Below, piece after piece: positions 1 through 7,645 of a stretch of DNA of 40,962 nucleotides. The stretch spans positions 14,156 to 55,117 of the forward strand of contig DGRV01000078.1 in the NCBI GenBank assembly GCA_002391225.1. Direction: 5' to 3'. Position numbers and translations under genes: made by a program. The stretch comes from Christensenella sp. UBA4379 (GTDB lineage: Bacteria > Bacillota > Clostridia > Christensenellales > Aristaeellaceae). Positions within the stretch are counted from its first letter, which is position 1; the number at the start of each line of letters is the position of its first letter. The notes below the pieces were generated by a model that was not told the origin of the DNA, searched no databases, and saw only the letters and a list, made by a program, of their open reading frames with translations.

Positions 1-487
1 GCGCATCGGCATCGCCCGGGCCCTGAGCTCCAACCCCGACCTGATCATCTGCGACGAGCCCATCTCCGCCCTGGACGTTTCGATCCAGGCGCAGATCATC
101 AACCTGCTGGAAAACATCCAGGCCGAAATGGGCATCAGCTACATCTTTATCGCCCACGACCTGGCGGTGGTCAAGCACATTTCCGACCGGATCCTGGTCA
201 TGTATCTGGGCCGGGTCATGGAAATCGCCACCTGCGACGAGCTGTACGAAAACCCGCTCCATCCCTACACCCAGGCCCTGCTCTCCGCCATCCCCGTGGC
301 GGACCCCGTGGTCGAGGCCCAGCGCGAGGCCGTGCCCATCCAGGGCGAGGTGCCCAGCATCCTCAAGCGCCCCTCCGGCTGCCCCTTCCACAACCGCTGC
401 CCCAAGGCCACCGAGCGCTGCAAGCAGGAAACCCCGCAGCTCCACACCGTCGAAGGCACCCACCAGGTAGCATGCCACCTGTTCTGA
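1..487 (+). CDS. Oligopeptide/dipeptide ABC transporter ATP-binding protein (OppF/DppF type), 5'-truncated
   Basis: The C-terminal part of an ABC ATPase that energises peptide/nickel-type (family 5) uptake at the cytoplasmic face of the membrane. The open frame runs in from the window edge (first full codon at position 2), so the Walker A motif and the start are missing. What remains begins just after the ABC signature (RIGIARAL), followed by Walker B (LIICDEPISALD) and the switch histidine (IFIAHDLAVV). The C-terminus carries the oligopeptide-transporter extension with paired cysteines (CPFHNRCP, later a Cys near the end), which is typical of OppD/OppF/DppF. The family-5 binding protein that follows on the same strand is probably its partner. 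Substrate is unknown; the UxuA-like gene downstream hints at a sugar-related role, which is inference only. Confidence 0.93.
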   Translation, partial: RIGIARALSSNPDLIICDEPISALDVSIQAQIINLLENIQAEMGISYIFIAHDLAVVKHISDRILVMYLGRVMEIATCDELYENPLHPYTQALLSAIPVADPVVEAQREAVPIQGEVPSILKRPSGCPFHNRCPKATERCKQETPQLHTVEGTHQVACHLF

Positions 488-490
488 TTT

Positions 491-640
491 CTAATGCCCT
501 TCTCCGGGCCTCCCGGCCCTAACGCCTAATGCATAATGCGTAATGCTTAATGCCTAATGCCTCCAGGGCCTCCCGGCCCTAATGCCTATTGCCTATTGCC
601 TAATCCCTAATCCCTATTCCCCATTCCCTATTCACTACCA
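491..640. repeat. Degenerate tandem TAATGC/TAATCCC repeat tract
   Basis: The gap between the ABC ATPase and the binding-protein gene is filled by imperfect 7-8 base units of the type TAATGCC, drifting to TATTGCC, TAATCCC and TATTCCC toward the 3' side. A GC-rich word (GGGCCTCCCGGCCCTAA) occurs twice inside it, near 507 and 566. There are no unique spacers, so it is not a CRISPR array. Related words occur in facing orientation at 4342-4458. Confidence 0.8.
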
Positions 641-646
641 AAGATC

Positions 647-667
647 GTACCCCGCACATGCGGGTAC
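647..667. promoter_or_regulatory. Short dyad upstream of the binding-protein gene
   Basis: GTACCCCGC and GCGGGTAC face each other across ACAT, with one unpaired C. The dyad lies about 50 bases before the start codon, so it could be an operator or a 5'-UTR hairpin. No convincing promoter was seen beside it. Confidence 0.4.
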
Positions 668-716
668 AGATACATCTCCGCTGGTTTTGCGGAAAGACAT
701 TGAAGGAGGTTCCATT

Positions 717-2255
717 ATGAAGAAATTGGTTTCTCTGCTGCTGGCCTGCGCGATGCTGGTCTCCCTCGTCTCCGTTACGGCGGCGGAAGCGACGCCCGTA
801 AGCGGCGGCTCCCTGTCCGTGCTGGGCTTCCAGTTCGCCACGTTCTTCCTCCCCCACTCCACCACCACCTCTGACCGTTACAACGCCGCTCCCGCCATCG
901 AATCCCTGGGCCGCCGCAATCCTGACACCGGCGACACCGAGGGCTGGCTGGCGGACGAGTTCATCGTCGACCCCGAAGCCCTGACCCTGACCCTCAAGCT
1001 GCACCAGGGCGTCAAGTTCTCCGACGGCACCGATTTCAACGCCGACGCCGTGATCTGGAACTTCCAGCAGATGGTCGATTTCGGCAAGGGCTCCGAGCTG
1101 GTCAACCCCGAGAGCTTTGAGAAGGTGGACGATTACACCGTGGTCATCCACTACGCTTCCTGGGCCAACACCTGGGCCGACACCGTGGGCGAAGTCCGCA
1201 TCTACTCCCCCGCCGCCTACGAAGCCAACGGCGAAGACTGGGCTGCGATCCATCCCGTGGGTACCGGCGCCTTCGTGATGAAGGAAATGGTGGCCGACAG
1301 CCACATCACCTATGTGAAGAACGAGAACTACTGGCGCGAGGGCGAACCCTACCTGGATGAGATCGTCGTCAAGTTCATCAGCGACACCACCACCCAGCTG
1401 TCCTCCTTCATCAACGGCGAACTCGACGTCCTGCGCAACCCCAACAGCGCCGGCATCGCCCAGCTGAAGGACAAGTACGAGAACGTCGCCAACAACGCCC
1501 CCGACCTGGCCGGTATCACCTACATCATGTTCTGCTCCGGCGTGGAAGAATCCCCCTTCTATAAGCTGGACGTCCGTCAGGCCGCCATGCACGCGGTGGA
1601 CTGGAACGACATGGCCGAAGGCATCTATGACGGCCTGGGCGCCGCTACCCCCGTCTTCGCCGTTCCCGGCGCGTGGAGCTATGACGACAGCCTGGAAGTC
1701 TACTCCTACGATCCCGACCTGGCCAAGAAGATGCTGGCGGACGCCGGTTATCCGGGCGGCTTTAACACCGTGATTACCATCAACAACGAGAACGCCGCCA
1801 ACGAGACCTGCGCCACCCTGCTGCAGTTCTACCTGGGCGAAGTCGGCATCAAGGCCGAAATCAAGATCCTGACCAACGCGGACTTTAACGCCCAGAAGGC
1901 CGAAGGCAACTACGACCTGGGCATCATGGTCAACAACGGCTCCTCCAAGCTGGACTTCACCGCCAACTACATCCGCCTCTACTCCTCCGAGGGCGTCAAC
2001 TACAAGGTCATGATGGCCAAGCCCGCCGACTATGAGGAAGCCCTCTTCGGCGCCCGCGCCGCCAAGACCCTGGAAGAAAAGAAGGAACTGCTGAAGAAGG
2101 CCGCCCGCCTGTTCAGCCACGACTACGCGCTGGTCGTCGCCGCCGGCTATCAGGGCGCTTACTGCTACGCGCAGCCCGGCGTCCATGACACCGGCATCTG
2201 CTCCACCACCGCGGAAGCCTGGACGCCTGAAAAGGCATGGAAGGAAGCTAAGTAA
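717..2255 (+). CDS. Family-5 extracellular solute-binding protein of an ABC importer
   Basis: A 512-residue secreted binding protein of the peptide/nickel/oligosaccharide class (SBP_bac_5). I chose the ATG at 717 because GAAGGAGGT lies 7 nt upstream and the protein then opens with a signal peptide (MKKLVSLLLACAMLVSLVS). The mature part shows family features: an N-terminal LADEFIVD...LTLKLHQGVKFSDGTDF segment, a central binding lobe, and length within the usual 500-550. The ATPase just upstream is its probable partner; permease genes would lie outside the window. A possible lipobox (LLAC, Cys11) sits very early, and a signal-peptidase-I site near VTAAEA is equally possible, so lipid anchoring is uncertain. 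The ligand cannot be told from sequence. Confidence 0.93.
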   Translation: MKKLVSLLLACAMLVSLVSVTAAEATPVSGGSLSVLGFQFATFFLPHSTTTSDRYNAAPAIESLGRRNPDTGDTEGWLADEFIVDPEALTLTLKLHQGVKFSDGTDFNADAVIWNFQQMVDFGKGSELVNPESFEKVDDYTVVIHYASWANTWADTVGEVRIYSPAAYEANGEDWAAIHPVGTGAFVMKEMVADSHITYVKNENYWREGEPYLDEIVVKFISDTTTQLSSFINGELDVLRNPNSAGIAQLKDKYENVANNAPDLAGITYIMFCSGVEESPFYKLDVRQAAMHAVDWNDMAEGIYDGLGAATPVFAVPGAWSYDDSLEVYSYDPDLAKKMLADAGYPGGFNTVITINNENAANETCATLLQFYLGEVGIKAEIKILTNADFNAQKAEGNYDLGIMVNNGSSKLDFTANYIRLYSSEGVNYKVMMAKPADYEEALFGARAAKTLEEKKELLKKAARLFSHDYALVVAAGYQGAYCYAQPGVHDTGICSTTAEAWTPEKAWKEAK

Positions 2256-2260
2256 GACTT

Positions 2261-2446
2261 CGAAGGGGGGACTTTCGTCCCCCCTTCGGTACCCCCCTTT
2301 TCGGATTTTCCTCTCGCTTCGCTCGCGGGCGGAAAATCCGCAAGGTATGAATTTTTGTTCCGCAGGGCAAGCTCTGCTACACAAAAATTCTCCTCGCGAC
2401 GCACATGTCGCCGCTGCGGATTTCCCTCAGGGGGCTTCGCCCCCTG
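2261..2446 (+). repeat. Multi-hairpin intergenic element, copy A
   Basis: Starts 5 nt after the binding-protein stop codon. Parts in order: a perfect 12-bp hairpin (2261-2272 with 2277-2288, loop TTTC); stem CGGATTTTCC/GGAAAATCCG (2302-2311, 2331-2340); CAAGG; stem GAATTTTTGT/ACAAAAATTC (2349-2358, 2381-2390); a conserved 20-mer at 2404-2423 (CATGTCGCCGCTGCGGATTT); and hairpin CAGGGGGC-TTCG-CCCCCTG at the end. Shares order, words and orientation relative to transcription with copies at 7646, 15211 and 19453. The first hairpin may also act as a weak terminator, although no U-run follows it directly. Confidence 0.85.
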
Positions 2447-2534
2447 AAACCCCTGAGATATAGCGATTGATTTGGCTCGACTTCAGCGTTGAGCATAGAA
2501 CAAAACCTCTATCCATGATCGGAGGCTTAAACGA

Positions 2535-3512
2535 ATGCAGGCTTTGATGAAACCGCAGCTTTGCGTGCGGTCAGAAAACGCCACCGACGAATATCTCCAG
2601 TATCTACGGCAGATGGGCCTTTCACACTGCTTTGTGATGTTCCATAACGACCATTCCAACTACGAGGACGTGAACCGGATCCTGGACAAGGTGCGCGGCG
2701 CCGGGCTCACCGTGGACGACGCCGGAAACGGCTTTCTCTACAAGCACATGTCCATCCATCTGGGCCTGAAGGACCGGGATACCTGGATCGACAAATACAA
2801 CGACCTGAACCGCATCCTGGGCAAGGCCGGCGTGCCGGTGGGCTACATCGGCAACAGCCGCGTATCCCATACGGGCTATTTCGCCAGCGACCTGACCCAC
2901 GGGGCCAAGGGCCGCACCGTGGACATGGACGAAATTCTCCGCCGTCCTCCCCTGTACGACCACGTCGTGGAGGAAGAGGAGCTGTGGGACGCCTTCCATT
3001 ACCTCCTGGAGCGGGCCCTGCCCATCGCCAAGGAGGTCGGCATGAAGCTTTCCCTCCACCCCAGCGACCCGCCCTATCCCATGTACGAGGGCTACGCCAG
3101 CCTCATCCACAACAGCGACTGCTACCGAAAAGCCCTCAAAATGGCCGACGCCATCGAACCGGGCATCCTGGGCATCAAGTTCTGCTGCGGCTGCTGGCTG
3201 GAAGGCGGAAAGAACTTTGGCGACATCCTGAGCGACCTGCGCGAGTTCGTCCGGGCCAAACGGGTGCTGACGGTGCACTTCCGCAACGTCTCCTGCCCCC
3301 TGCCTCATTTCACCGAGGTCCTGGCCGAGGACGGCTACTTCGACATGATGTCCATCATGCGCGTCCTGGTTCAGGAAGGCTACGACCAGGCGATCTATCC
3401 GGACCACATCTTCGAGACCGCCCCGGGCACCGGCGGCGACCTGGCGCAGTTCGCCTACGCCATCGGCTATATGAAAGGTTTGATGGACGCCGCTTATAAC
3501 GAAATCAAATAA
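2535..3512 (+). CDS. UxuA-like (mannonate dehydratase family) TIM-barrel protein
   Basis: A 325-residue enzyme resembling D-mannonate dehydratase (UxuA), which dehydrates D-mannonate to 2-keto-3-deoxygluconate in hexuronate breakdown. Start ATG 2535 has GGAGG 9 nt upstream. Family-like landmarks: HPSDPP (H175), the cysteine cluster FCCGCWLEGG (C217-C220), VHFRNV (H248) and YPDH (D290, H291); the His, Cys and Asp are candidate metal ligands. It departs from typical UxuA in three ways: it is shorter (family about 350-390), HPDDPP has become HPSDPP, and the segment after PDH lacks the usual Gly-Arg. It may therefore act on another sugar acid or be a xylose-isomerase-like TIM barrel. It follows the transporter genes on the same strand and ends in a terminator. 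Confidence 0.62.
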   Translation: MQALMKPQLCVRSENATDEYLQYLRQMGLSHCFVMFHNDHSNYEDVNRILDKVRGAGLTVDDAGNGFLYKHMSIHLGLKDRDTWIDKYNDLNRILGKAGVPVGYIGNSRVSHTGYFASDLTHGAKGRTVDMDEILRRPPLYDHVVEEEELWDAFHYLLERALPIAKEVGMKLSLHPSDPPYPMYEGYASLIHNSDCYRKALKMADAIEPGILGIKFCCGCWLEGGKNFGDILSDLREFVRAKRVLTVHFRNVSCPLPHFTEVLAEDGYFDMMSIMRVLVQEGYDQAIYPDHIFETAPGTGGDLAQFAYAIGYMKGLMDAAYNEIK

Positions 3513-3556
3513 TCATCCCACTCCTTGCTTTCAAGGCTGGGACGACAATCGCAACG

Positions 3557-3595
3557 GGGCCGCTGCAGTTTTCTGCAGCGGCCCTATCTTTGTTG
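3557..3595 (+). terminator. Intrinsic terminator after the UxuA-like gene
   Basis: A perfect 12-bp stem (GGGCCGCTGCAG, 3557-3568, with 3573-3584), loop TTTT, then a T-rich tail TATCTTTGTTG. It lies between convergent genes and may also serve rsmE on the other strand. Confidence 0.85.
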
Positions 3596-3597
3596 AT

Positions 3598-4323
3598 TCA
3601 GTCATAATCTCCCCGAACGCTCAGGGTTAATATTACGGCGGCGACGGCGGCGGTTTCTGTGCGGAAGATGCGCGGGCCCATGGTCACCGGCAGGGCTCCG
3701 CGGGCTTTGAGGAAGGAGATCTCTTCTTCGCCCATGCCGCCCTCCGGCCCGATCACCAGGACGATGTCTTTGGCGTCCGGGTGTTCCGATACCGCCCTGC
3801 GCAGAGGCAGGGCCCTTTCCTCCTCCCAGGGAACCAGCAGGAGGGAACCCTCCGGGGCGCGGGCCAGGGCATTCTCCAATGAACCTGGGGCGAACACCTC
3901 CGGCACGTGGGCCCGGCCAGACTGCTTGGCGGCCTCGGCGGCGATCCGCTGCCAGCGCTCCGCCTTCTTTTCCCCGTCCTTCCCAGACAGGCGGACAACG
4001 CACCGGGGCATGGCCGCCGGGAGAACGGCGTATGCCCCCGCCTCGGTGCATTTCTGCACGATCCAGTCCATCTTGTCCGCTTTGGGCAGGCCCTGTACGA
4101 GCCACACTCGGACGGATGGCTCCGGGCTCGGCAGGGCGGAAAGCAGCTCTGCCGTGACCCCGTCCTGGACGGATTGAATCCGGGCGTCAAAAAGATGTTC
4201 TTCCAGGATCACCTGCACGGCGTCCCCCTCGCGGAGGCGCAGCACCGTCAGGGCGTGGCGCGCCTCCTCCGGCAAAAGCCGGGCAGCGTTTTCCCCATAC
4301 CGTTCAGCAAAAAACCGATGCAA
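3598..4323 (-). CDS. rsmE: 16S rRNA (uracil1498-N3)-methyltransferase RsmE
   Basis: A 241-residue SPOUT-fold enzyme that methylates U1498 of 16S rRNA using S-adenosylmethionine. The N-terminus MHRFF, the PUA-like first 70 residues, and the C-terminal SAM-knot motifs (VIGPEGGMGEEE; MGPRIFRTETA) are diagnostic, and length matches the family. The start codon is TTG at 4321-4323, preceded by a G-rich binding site; no ATG gives the conserved MHRFF start. It is the last gene of the minus-strand run and follows prmA, its common neighbour in Firmicutes, across a repeat-filled gap. Confidence 0.96.
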   Translation of the reverse strand: MHRFFAERYGENAARLLPEEARHALTVLRLREGDAVQVILEEHLFDARIQSVQDGVTAELLSALPSPEPSVRVWLVQGLPKADKMDWIVQKCTEAGAYAVLPAAMPRCVVRLSGKDGEKKAERWQRIAAEAAKQSGRAHVPEVFAPGSLENALARAPEGSLLLVPWEEERALPLRRAVSEHPDAKDIVLVIGPEGGMGEEEISFLKARGALPVTMGPRIFRTETAAVAAVILTLSVRGDYD

Positions 4324-4341
4324 CTACCCACCCCCACAAGA

Positions 4342-4458
4342 ATAATTCGTAATTCATAATGCGTAATTCGTAATGCGCCGCCTGCGGCGGCGGAATTGCT
4401 TTCCGATCAACCGCGTCACAACCATTCATTACGCATTACGCATTAGGCATTACGCATT
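4342..4458. repeat. Facing TAATGCG/CGCATTA tandem arms around a GC-rich hairpin
   Basis: The left arm (4342-4376) repeats TAATTCGTAATTC/TAATGCG units. The right arm (about 4427-4458) repeats the complement (CATTACG, CATTAGG). Between them lies GCGCCGCCTGCGGCGGCGG, itself able to fold. The whole prmA-rsmE gap is built of this structure. It shares its word with the tract at 491-640. Confidence 0.8.
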
Positions 4459-4472
4459 TGCAGTCTTTCCGC

Positions 4473-5411
4473 TTACTTCTTCTTCGCGGCAAACGCGTGC
4501 CAGTCTCCCCTGGTTTTGCTTTCCAGGATCTCATAGCCCGCGTCCAGAAGGGCCTTTTCCACGTCCGGCGCAGCTTCCTCGATGATCCCGGAGCAGACGA
4601 AGAGCCCGTCCGGGTTCAGGTGCCGGGTCAGCGGCGCGGCCAGCATCTGAATGACCGGGGCCAGGATGTTGGCGGCGGCAAAGTCAAACCGCTCGCTCAG
4701 GCCCTGCAGCAGGTCCCCCTCCCGGACGGCGATCCGGTCGGACAGGCCGTTCTTTTCCACGTTTTCCTTCGCCACGCGGACGGCGTCCGGGTCGATGTCA
4801 ACCGCCACGACGTCCGTCGCCCCCAGCAGGGCGGCGGCGATGGCCAGGATGCCGGAGCCGGTGCCGACGTCCAGCAGCTTCCCACCCCGGTAATACCGCT
4901 CGATCAGCTCGATGCACAGGGCTGTCGTCTCGTGGGTGCCGGTGCCGAAGGCCATGCCCGGGTCGATCTCGATGATCAGGTCGCCGGGCTGTTTGTCCCA
5001 GGTTTCCCAGGTGGGCTTGACCACCAGATGCTCGGACACGCGGAAGGGCTTAAAATACTGCTTCCAGTTTTCCGCCCAGTCCTCTTCCCGGATGGACCCG
5101 GTGGACAGGGTCAGCGCGCCCAGGGCCCCGGCCTGGTCGGCCGCCTTCAGCCCCTCCAGCCTCGCGCGGACCGCCTCCACAACGGCGACCGCTGCCGAAG
5201 CCTCCAGCCAGGCCTTGACCTGGACGTCTTCCGGCGCCTGCTCGATCAATGTCCGGTCCATCAGCTCCCAGTTTTTCCCGGGATGGTCCGGGTCCGGCAG
5301 GTCGTTGCGGTCAATGATCTGCGTCCCCGCCGCCCCGTTTTCCATCAGAATCTCCGATACCGTTTCCGCCCCGAAGGTGGTGGTGGAAACTGTCAGTTCA
5401 ATATAATCCAT
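4473..5411 (-). CDS. prmA: Ribosomal protein L11 methyltransferase PrmA
   Basis: A 312-residue class-I SAM methyltransferase that trimethylates ribosomal protein L11. It has the N-terminal substrate-recognition part (MDYIELTVST...), the glycine-rich SAM loop LLDVGTGSGILAIAAALLGA, an acidic VAVDIDPDAV strand end, and the NILAPVI motif typical of PrmA. The ATG at 5409-5411 has AGAAGGGAG upstream. It lies between rlmH and rsmE, separated from both by repeat-rich gaps, so the three may not share one continuous message. Confidence 0.96.
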   Translation of the reverse strand: MDYIELTVSTTTFGAETVSEILMENGAAGTQIIDRNDLPDPDHPGKNWELMDRTLIEQAPEDVQVKAWLEASAAVAVVEAVRARLEGLKAADQAGALGALTLSTGSIREEDWAENWKQYFKPFRVSEHLVVKPTWETWDKQPGDLIIEIDPGMAFGTGTHETTALCIELIERYYRGGKLLDVGTGSGILAIAAALLGATDVVAVDIDPDAVRVAKENVEKNGLSDRIAVREGDLLQGLSERFDFAAANILAPVIQMLAAPLTRHLNPDGLFVCSGIIEEAAPDVEKALLDAGYEILESKTRGDWHAFAAKKK

Positions 5412-5435
5412 TGATTCTTTCTCCCTTCTTTTTCA

Positions 5436-5571
5436 GAGTGAAGTGTTTTCGTTTGCTTCGCAAACAGAGTGAAGAGTGAAGATTTGATATGGTTTTGATC
5501 AATCTGGAGACCATCTCATCTCCACTCTGCGGCCGAAGGCCGCGAAAACTCTCCACTCTTCACTCTCATGT
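5436..5571. repeat. Facing GAGTGAAG/CTTCACTC tandem arms with GC-rich hairpin
   Basis: The left side (5436-5482) has CAGAGTGAAG and GAGTGAAGAGTGAAG. The right side (about 5516-5571) has the complement (TCTCCACTCTTCACTCTC), with a GCGGCCGAAGGCCGC hairpin beside it. The layout matches the 4342-4458 locus but with a different unit word. A further GCGGCCC/GGGCCGC hairpin (5574-5589) lies just after the rlmH stop codon on the minus strand. Confidence 0.75.
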
Positions 5572-5593
5572 TAGCGGCCCCAGGGCCGCGTTG

Positions 5594-6070
5594 TTATTTA
5601 TGGTATTTTTCTCCCGCCAGAATCTTCCTCGCCCGATAGAGCTGTTCCAGCAGCATGACCCGGGCCAGCTGGTGGGGGAAGGTCATCGGGGACATGGACA
5701 GCTTCGCGTTTGCCCGGGCCACGACGGCGTCCGACAGGCCCAGGGACCCGCCGATGACGAACACCGTGCGCCGCCCGCCCTGATCCTGCGCAGAGAGAAA
5801 GGCGGAAAGCCTCTCGCTGCTCCATTCGGGCGCTTCGATACAAAGGGCCACCACGTCGTCGTCCGGCTTAAGGCGGGAAAGAATCGCCTCTCCCTCCCGC
5901 TTTTTGATCTTGTCCCGGTCGGCGTCCGAGGCGTTCTGCGGCTCCGGCAGGTCCGGCAGCTCGACGATTTCCAGCCGGGTCAGACGGGTCAGGCGCTTTT
6001 CATATTCCCCGGCGGCGTCGCGCCAGTATTTTTCCTTGAGCTTCCCCACGCAGAGGATCGTTTCAGCCAT
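5594..6070 (-). CDS. rlmH: 23S rRNA (pseudouridine1915-N3)-methyltransferase RlmH
   Basis: A 158-residue SPOUT methyltransferase that modifies pseudouridine 1915 in helix 69 of 23S rRNA, acting on 70S ribosomes. Diagnostic motifs are FVIGGSLGLSD (SAM-binding knot) and the C-terminal MTFPHQLARVMLLEQLYRA followed by a GEKYHK end. Length is exactly typical. Its start overlaps the end of the upstream HAD gene by 8 nt, which indicates translational coupling. rlmH is often found near the replication origin in Firmicutes, in line with the parS sites in this window. Confidence 0.97.
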   Translation of the reverse strand: MAETILCVGKLKEKYWRDAAGEYEKRLTRLTRLEIVELPDLPEPQNASDADRDKIKKREGEAILSRLKPDDDVVALCIEAPEWSSERLSAFLSAQDQGGRRTVFVIGGSLGLSDAVVARANAKLSMSPMTFPHQLARVMLLEQLYRARKILAGEKYHK

Positions 6071-6743
6071 TTTGCGCCTCCGGTTTCTCCGGTGTCCTGC
6101 CCCGCTCCAGAGCGTCTGCCAGCTCGTTCAGCGACGGCAGCACCCAGTCGCAGCAGGGGCGAAGCTCCTCGGTAAACGGGGCCAGGTCGGGGATCATGCA
6201 GACCGTCATCCCCGCCGCCCGTCCGGCGCGGACGCCGCTGGGGCTGTCCTCGACTACCAGGCAGGCTTCCGGGGGGACGCCCAGCCGCTCCGCCGCCAGC
6301 AGAAAAATATCCGGCTCCGGTTTGGATTTGGCGCACTCGTTCCCGCTGATCACCTGATCAAAGCGGCCGACGATGCCCGCCCCGGTCAGATAGGCCCGGA
6401 TCGCCCCGGGACCGTTGGAGGAGGCCACGGCCTTGGGGATGCCCAGGCGCTCCAGCGTATCCAGGATCCGGTGAACGCCGGGCTTTAGCGGCATTTTCCC
6501 CTGCTGCCCCAGGCTCACCAGCCGCTCCCGGACGCAGTCGAACATCTTAGGCACGTCCAGCCCCGGAAACTCCTCCTCATAGAGCCCCACGCTGGCGGCC
6601 CAGGTGATGCCCAGCGTCTTCATCACCGCGCTTTCCGGGATCTCAAACCCCATCTCCCGCCCCGCTTCGCAGGTGATGGCCACCCCCAGCCGTTCGCTGT
6701 CGGTCAGCACCCCGTCCATGTCAAAAATCACTGCCCGGATCAT
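6063..6743 (-). CDS. HAD-superfamily hydrolase (phosphoglycolate/beta-PGM-like)
   Basis: A 226-residue haloacid-dehalogenase phosphatase. ATG 6743 is chosen over an upstream in-frame start because AAAGGAGG lies 6 nt before it and the HAD motif I then sits at residues 5-11 (FDMDGVLTD). Motif II is VASSNG, motif III the lysine in SKPEPDIFLLAAERLG, and motif IV VVEDSPSGVRAG. The helical cap (residues about 16-85) follows motif I, so it is a C1-cap enzyme that probably acts on a small phosphorylated sugar or glycolate. The substrate is not predictable. It is coupled to rlmH downstream and follows an ABC-2 permease gene. Confidence 0.88.
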   Translation of the reverse strand: MIRAVIFDMDGVLTDSERLGVAITCEAGREMGFEIPESAVMKTLGITWAASVGLYEEEFPGLDVPKMFDCVRERLVSLGQQGKMPLKPGVHRILDTLERLGIPKAVASSNGPGAIRAYLTGAGIVGRFDQVISGNECAKSKPEPDIFLLAAERLGVPPEACLVVEDSPSGVRAGRAAGMTVCMIPDLAPFTEELRPCCDWVLPSLNELADALERGRTPEKPEAQNG

Positions 6744-6774
6744 CCGAAGCCTCCTTTGCAGCAAACGACGCCGC

Positions 6775-7575
6775 TCAGCTTCCCGCCGAACGGTAAAAGC
6801 GCATGGCTCTGGCAAACAGGGCCGTCATCACGAAGAACAAAACAAAGCCGGCCAGAGGGCTGACAAAGGCGGTCCACCCCGGCCAGCCGAAGATGGGCTT
6901 GCCCAGGATGTGGGAGGCCGGGACGTGCATGACCAGCGCAAACGGGGCGACCACGGTAAACAGGGTGCGGAGCGGGCGGGGAAAGACGTCCACCGGGTAC
7001 TGGCAGGCGCTCCGGCCGCCGTAGGTCAGGGCGTTGGCAATCTCCACCGATTTGACGCTGTGGATGCAGAGGATTCCTTCAATCAGGAACAGGCCCAGGA
7101 TCAGGAAAAACCCACAGAAAACGCTCTCCGCCAGCAGCAGGGCCTTGGAGGCCGACCAGGAGATCTCCGCCATCCGGCTCCCGATGATCAGGGAGACCGT
7201 GCCCACCGCCATACAGGCGACCCGCCGCGGGTCCACGGCGCTGCAGAGCACCTGGGTCAAGATCCCCCGCGGACGGACCAGCAGGGTATCCAGCTGGCCG
7301 GAGCGCACCATGGAGGGAAAATTCCCGGTGATCCCCCGGCCGAAGCACTCCGTCAGGTAAAAGGTAACGGACATCAGCCCGAAAAAGAAGTACAGATCCC
7401 CCGGACCCCACTGGTTCAGATGGTCAAACCGGTCCACCAGCAAAATCACCGCCAGCAGCTCCCCACCTTCCATGATCAGCTGCGCCAACGTCTGCAGAAA
7501 AAAGGATACGGGATACTGAAGCTGTCCTTTGATCAGAATCCCCATCGAGCGAAGGTATATGCGCAAAGTGTCCAT
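6775..7575 (-). CDS. ABC-2 type permease (ABC2_membrane_6/COG3694-like)
   Basis: A 266-residue membrane protein with about six hydrophobic segments, a subunit of an ABC exporter. Landmarks include FFFGLMSVTFYLTE, GQLDTLLVRP and an R/P-rich loop (YPVDVFPRPLRTLFT), which are common in the uncharacterised exporter systems made of one COG4586 ATPase and two permeases (COG4587, COG3694). I take ATG 7575 (MDTLRIYL) as the start; ATG 7599 is possible, but no clear binding site decides between them. Copy B of the multi-hairpin element separates it from its partner permease. The transported substrate is unknown. Confidence 0.82.
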   Translation of the reverse strand: MDTLRIYLRSMGILIKGQLQYPVSFFLQTLAQLIMEGGELLAVILLVDRFDHLNQWGPGDLYFFFGLMSVTFYLTECFGRGITGNFPSMVRSGQLDTLLVRPRGILTQVLCSAVDPRRVACMAVGTVSLIIGSRMAEISWSASKALLLAESVFCGFFLILGLFLIEGILCIHSVKSVEIANALTYGGRSACQYPVDVFPRPLRTLFTVVAPFALVMHVPASHILGKPIFGWPGWTAFVSPLAGFVLFFVMTALFARAMRFYRSAGS

Positions 7576-7645
7576 ATGGATGATTCGCTCCAAGCTCATT
7601 GTCTGTTTTAACATACAAAATGTCATTCTATATCTGGGGGGTGAT

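Noticed and set aside
491..640. CRISPR-like array
   Set aside because: Units are 6-8 bases, contiguous and drifting, with no spacers of constant length and no cas genes nearby.
600..2384. A 594-codon open frame antisense to the binding-protein gene
   Set aside because: It has biased Gly/Val/His/Asp-rich content, no family resemblance, and exactly mirrors the codon pattern of a well-supported plus-strand gene. High GC removes stop codons in that frame.
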